A stretch of 10,051 nt of DNA from Rhodopirellula sp. (GTDB lineage Bacteria > Planctomycetota > Planctomycetia > Pirellulales > Pirellulaceae). The translations under genes were made by a program, and so were the position numbers. The notes beneath the pieces were generated by a model, which saw only the letters and a program-made list of their open reading frames with translations, was not told where the DNA came from and searched no databases. The DNA lies in assembly GCA_003513555.1 (NCBI GenBank), contig DOPG01000287.1, forward strand, positions 1 through 10,051, given 5' to 3'. Positions within the stretch are counted from its first letter, which is position 1. Each line of letters starts with the position of its first letter. Of the stretch, positions 7,352-10,051 are shown piece by piece.

Positions 7352-7542
7352 TGATGAAGGTCAAGCGGGTGCGGCAGAAAGAGTGCCAGCAATGCCGGCA
7401 CACGAAAAACACCTTGTACCGGGTTCGTGAACGTTCAGATGCTCCATGGCAGTTCGTATGCAAAGAGTGTCTATTACCGCTGCGGAATGGTAACTTGAAT
7501 TACCAATACGGTGGCACTTGGAAAAGCAAGAAACGCACATGA
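7348..7542 (+). CDS. Small four-cysteine zinc-ribbon-like protein
   Basis: Up to 64 residues, coupled to the DUF2805-like gene. Three consecutive ATG codons (7348, 7351, 7354) are possible starts. GAGG at 7344-7347 is well spaced only for the third, so the protein may really begin M-K-V-K-R. From the first ATG, C13-x2-C16 and C38-x2-C41 form two CxxC knuckles 21 residues apart, a typical zinc-binding arrangement. The C-terminus is Y-Q-Y-G-G-T-W-K-S-K-K-R, a basic and aromatic tail that resembles small marine bacterial proteins I recall beside TIGR03643-type genes. The protein may bind nucleic acid or another protein; its function is unknown. It converges on the photolyase gene across about 130 bases. 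Confidence 0.82.
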   Translation: MMMKVKRVRQKECQQCRHTKNTLYRVRERSDAPWQFVCKECLLPLRNGNLNYQYGGTWKSKKRT

Positions 7543-7580
7543 CCTACGCTTTGCGAGCGAGGGGCGGCATTAAGACGGCG

Positions 7581-7607
7581 TCGAACCGTGTGACGGCACG
7601 GACTCGA
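7581..7607. terminator. Weak hairpin between convergent genes, possible bidirectional terminator
   Basis: TCGA-a-CCGTG, a 6-base loop, CACGG-ac-TCGA can fold into a stem with a small internal loop. It lies between the stop of the zinc-ribbon gene (7542) and the stop of the photolyase gene (7673), where a terminator for both would be expected. It lacks a T-tract on either side, so the call is weak. Confidence 0.22.
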
Positions 7608-7672
7608 GAGTGGGTGGCAAGATGGGCTCCAGTGGCACTTAAACTGCTGTGGTTCTGCAAGCCCTCGCTGCG

Positions 7673-9160
7673 CTATTTCAGCCTTTTCAAGAAATCTTCA
7701 GCGATCCTGAGGTGCTTTTCCATCTTTTCAGGCGCCATCTTTCGTGCCATCGCACACATCATTGCCCATCTTGGATTTTTCGCCAAGTCGTCAACGTGGT
7801 TCCAGATCCACCGCCAGTACAGTGCATCCCAAACGTCACACCATTCACCCTTTCCATAGTGGCTCATCTTTTTGACATAGGCAGACCCGGAGAAATATGG
7901 CTTGGTGGTGATGTTACCGCCATCTGCGTTCTGGCTCATTGCGTAGACGTTGGGAACCATCACCCAGTCATAACTGTCGATGAAGAGTTCCATGAACCAA
8001 CGGTAAATATCATCCGGTTCGATCTCGCAAAGAAACATGAAGCCGCCTAAAACCATCAAACGTTCGATGTGGTGGCAGTATCCGGTATCGTCTAATCGCG
8101 AAATGACATCGTCGACCGGCGGAATGCCGGTAGTCGCATCGTAAAAACATTGCGGCATTTTTCTGTGATGCCGCCAATGATTGGTGGTCCTCATGGTGAC
8201 ACCAAGATCTTGATAGGTTGCACGCATGAATTCTCGCCATCCGATAATCTGACGGATGAACCCTTCGAGTGAGTTTAGAGGCACGTCTTGCGTTTTGGCA
8301 TTTTTGAGTACCACTTTCAGAATCTGATCGGGTGTTAACAGTCCAATATTCAGCATGGGGGTTAGGACGCTGTGCCACAGCCACGATTCACCTTGCACGA
8401 TGGCATCTTCGTAATCGCCGAACGCTGAGAGCCTCTCTTTGACAAAATGATTGAGCCACTTTTCAGCGGCTTTGCGAGAGGAAGGGTAATAGAGTTGGTC
8501 CAAGTTTCCCGGATTGTCGGGGAAATTCTTCCTGATGTATGCAGCCGCTTCTGAGTCATATGCATCCCGTTTTAATTCAAGCATGGATGGTATGGTGCTC
8601 AATAATTTCTTTGGGATTTTCTTGCGGTTGTCTTCATCAAAGCTCCACTTTCCACCAACCGGCTTATCGCCATCCATTAGCACGTCAAGTCGGGAACGCT
8701 GCCATTTGTAATAGTCGGCCATGAACCAGCGTTTCTTCCCCGCGCGATATTTCTCATTTTCGGCGTCGCTGCAAATGAACATTGGGTTCGGAAGGAATAC
8801 CAGTTCCGCGTCCAATTCGTTGCAGACTCGGGACAGCCGTTTTTTCAGCAGGAAGTCGGCCGGCTCAACTGTTGTGACCTGCTTGTCGGTGCCCGTCACA
8901 AGAGCCTTGATTTTTCGTTTTAGAAACTCAGGTTTGAAGTCGTGTTCCTGATAAGAGAGATCAAATCCGGAGGAGCTGAGTTCGTCGTGGTAACGCTTCA
9001 TCGTGGCACGATGGAGCCAAAGTTTTTGAACGTGAAAGTCGATCGGGTGGTGCAAGTCACCGAAAAACAATGGGTCCTCCAAGAGAGCAACCCGCTGTGG
9101 CTTGAGTTTGAGGCCTGGGTGCTTCTTGAAAAGCTGGTTGGGAAAAATCAGGAGTGTCAA
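7673..9160 (-). CDS. Photolyase/cryptochrome, PhrB-like (DPRP) lineage, apparently without the Fe-S cluster
   Basis: A 495-residue protein of the prokaryotic (6-4) photolyase/cryptochrome lineage, FAD flavoproteins that repair or sense light-related damage. The N-terminal domain begins T-L-L-I-F-P-N-Q-L. The FAD-binding helical half includes Q-G-E-S-W-L-W-H-S (about 256-264), I-I-G-W-R-E-F-M-R (305-313), H-H-I-E-R-L-M-V with H363 and H364, Y-D-W-V-M-V-P-N-V-Y-A-M-S-Q (397-410), A-D-G-G-N and K-P-Y-F-S-G-S. H363/H364 correspond to the catalytic-region histidines of PhrB. In characterised relatives such as Agrobacterium PhrB, four cysteines hold a [4Fe-4S] cluster. Here M-S-H-Y is followed by G-K-G-E-W-C-D-V-W instead of the usual Y-C-x-x-C stretch, and the first ligand region reads I-P-P-V-D-D-V. 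The start is TTG at 9160; an in-frame stop lies upstream with no ATG between. Repair versus signalling cannot be decided. Confidence 0.93.
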   Translation of the reverse strand: MTLLIFPNQLFKKHPGLKLKPQRVALLEDPLFFGDLHHPIDFHVQKLWLHRATMKRYHDELSSSGFDLSYQEHDFKPEFLKRKIKALVTGTDKQVTTVEPADFLLKKRLSRVCNELDAELVFLPNPMFICSDAENEKYRAGKKRWFMADYYKWQRSRLDVLMDGDKPVGGKWSFDEDNRKKIPKKLLSTIPSMLELKRDAYDSEAAAYIRKNFPDNPGNLDQLYYPSSRKAAEKWLNHFVKERLSAFGDYEDAIVQGESWLWHSVLTPMLNIGLLTPDQILKVVLKNAKTQDVPLNSLEGFIRQIIGWREFMRATYQDLGVTMRTTNHWRHHRKMPQCFYDATTGIPPVDDVISRLDDTGYCHHIERLMVLGGFMFLCEIEPDDIYRWFMELFIDSYDWVMVPNVYAMSQNADGGNITTKPYFSGSAYVKKMSHYGKGEWCDVWDALYWRWIWNHVDDLAKNPRWAMMCAMARKMAPEKMEKHLRIAEDFLKRLK

Positions 9161-9234
9161 CGTCGGAACCTGTTTGGTGTGTGTTTTTGTTTCGATATTG
9201 CCGTTGCGGTCCGGCGAGCTTTGTGAAGTTGTCT

Positions 9235-9250
9235 ATTTCAAATATGAAAT
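9235..9250. promoter_or_regulatory. Inverted repeat upstream of the photolyase gene, possible operator
   Basis: ATTTCA-AATA-TGAAAT has perfect 6-base arms and lies about 75-90 bases upstream of the photolyase TTG start. AT-rich symmetry in a promoter region suits a regulator site. No known regulator motif is matched. Confidence 0.3.
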
Positions 9251-9663
9251 GCAGAAAGATCGTCGGCGTGCTTGGTGATTTGAGCGTCCATGGTTGCCGT
9301 CGATCCCCATTGGCGTTGGTGTCGCTTCGAGTGCTCGACGCTCGTGGCTTTTCCACCCTCAGTCAACTGCCGCACGGAGCGGGATTGCCTTGTTGGGGTA
9401 ACCCACTGTAGGGGGGCGTGAAGTTGAATGAAAATGAGTGCTACACGCGGATGTGTGTCGGCTTCGCGTGGACCGCAAAAGAACAGAAGGCACGCCGTAA
9501 ACGTGCCGCATCGGTTCAGCATAAATTGCTCTTGTCAATCGTTGCTTTCTCGATTGAGATGGGGACGAAGGGTGAGGAGACGGTTCCTCGTGCAGATGCG
9601 GCCTGTGGCGAGCAAGTCCTTCGGTGTTCCGTTGCGGTCGAGGACCACGCCTCAATGATTTCG

Positions 9664-9676
9664 ATTCAATTTGAAT
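9664..9676. repeat. 13-base near-palindrome ATTCAA-T-TTGAAT
   Basis: Two perfect 6-base arms surround a single central T. It lies in the gene-poor right end, 36 bases before the hairpin at 9712. No gene start next to it would explain an operator role. Confidence 0.25.
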
Positions 9677-9711
9677 CTTTGCCGACGTAGGATAGGTGCG
9701 TATTATCCACT

Positions 9712-9730
9712 ACGCGGTGCATTACCGCGT
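9712..9730. repeat. 7-base-stem hairpin ACGCGGT / ACCGCGT
   Basis: ACGCGGT-GCATT-ACCGCGT has a perfect 7-base GC-rich stem and a 5-base loop. No T-tract follows, so a standard terminator is unlikely. It may belong to a structured RNA or a repeat family together with the hairpin at 9911-9925. Confidence 0.4.
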
Positions 9731-9910
9731 GAAGCTCTTGTAAGGCGTGCGTTTGTTCGCAAGCGGTAAGACCACAACTTCTAAGATAAGTGCACTCATT
9801 GCGGCGTAACGGGCCGTGGTGGGGCGTTTGTTTGTTCCCGCGTCTCGAGCAGTGCGTCATGCCGGACAACATGGGCAAACCATCTGAGTTTCCTACGGAC
9901 TGCAACCGCC

Positions 9911-9925
9911 GGCAGGGCGCCTGCC
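9911..9925. repeat. GC-rich hairpin GGCAGG / CCTGCC
   Basis: GGCAGG-GCG-CCTGCC has a perfect 6-base stem with a 3-base loop and is followed by ATTGG rather than a T-run. It is the second strong hairpin in the gene-poor right end. Confidence 0.35.
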
Positions 9926-10051
9926 ATTGGAGGCTGATGTCTTACGGAGATCGGTCAAGGCGAATCGGGCGAGGCTCGTGACTTCCGCACATCTCGTAAG
10001 AACATGCGAGGCGGGATGGCGTAAGGGCATGTCACAAATCTGACTCGATAT

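Larger units (their letters stand above)
9161..10051. other. About 890 bases without a convincing gene
   Basis: Several overlapping open frames of 60-100 codons occur on both strands, including one from 9418 to 9690 (GTG start) and one from 9905 to 9666. None shows family resemblance or a clear ribosome-binding site, and they overlap one another. The region holds the photolyase promoter, presumably in the first 150 bases, and several inverted repeats (9235-9250, 9664-9676, 9712-9730, 9911-9925). An unrecognised structured RNA is possible; I found no match to tmRNA, RNase P, SRP RNA, 6S RNA or tRNA by eye. Confidence 0.5.

Noticed and set aside
7518..8050. Plus-strand open frames antisense to the photolyase end
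   Set aside because: They are antisense shadows of the photolyase, whose motifs are clear.
8010..8384. Second minus-strand open frame inside the photolyase
   Set aside because: Out of frame with conserved photolyase motifs; its composition is Arg/His-rich as expected for a shadow.
9418..9690. A 90-codon plus-strand open frame with a GTG start
   Set aside because: No recognisable motif or ribosome-binding site, and frames on both strands overlap it. Not excluded, but unsupported.
9666..9905. A 79-codon minus-strand open frame
   Set aside because: It spans the 9712-9730 hairpin, has no family resemblance, and overlaps open frames on the other strand.
1..10051. CRISPR array, insertion sequence or transposase, tRNA or rRNA
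   Set aside because: No regular direct repeats, no transposase motifs, and no tRNA or rRNA sequence were recognised on either strand.

Overview
The window looks like chromosomal DNA of a marine planctomycete, most likely a Rhodopirellula-like member of the Pirellulaceae. The evidence is two exported formylglycine sulfatases side by side (one with a C-terminal discoidin-type domain), start codons that mostly lack strong Shine-Dalgarno sequences, a photolyase/cryptochrome of the prokaryotic PhrB-like lineage, and wide gene-poor gaps. The genus is inferred, not shown.

Left part (1-2298, minus strand): the N-terminal end of one sulfatase runs off the left edge (1-247). After a 242-base gap comes a complete sulfatase (490-2298) with signal peptide and F5/8 type C domain. 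Both carry the C-S-P-x-R signature, so both should need a formylglycine-generating enzyme, which is not in this window. They probably act on sulfated polysaccharide outside the cytoplasm.

Middle part (2531-5763, minus strand): two genes overlap by four bases (ATGA). The upstream gene encodes HEAT-like repeats, a long Pro/Thr/Gln-rich linker and a coiled-coil module. The downstream gene encodes a coiled-coil protein of the same length as that module. By eye both modules share an order of elements and a GIT...TRTE landmark, which suggests an internal duplication. I recognise no function; this is the most plausible undescribed system here.

Right-middle part (5803-7542, plus strand): a roughly 460-base gap with strong inverted repeats, then a decayed SAM-dependent methyltransferase (6261-6884) with one in-frame stop and two opposite homopolymer frameshifts. 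Next is a coupled pair of small genes: a DUF2805/TIGR03643-like HTH protein and a four-cysteine zinc-ribbon-like protein.

Right part (7673-10051): a minus-strand PhrB-like photolyase/cryptochrome converges on the small-gene pair. It lacks the recognisable iron-sulfur cysteine motifs of characterised relatives. The last roughly 890 bases hold no convincing gene, only short inverted repeats. No rRNA, tRNA, CRISPR array or insertion sequence was recognised.
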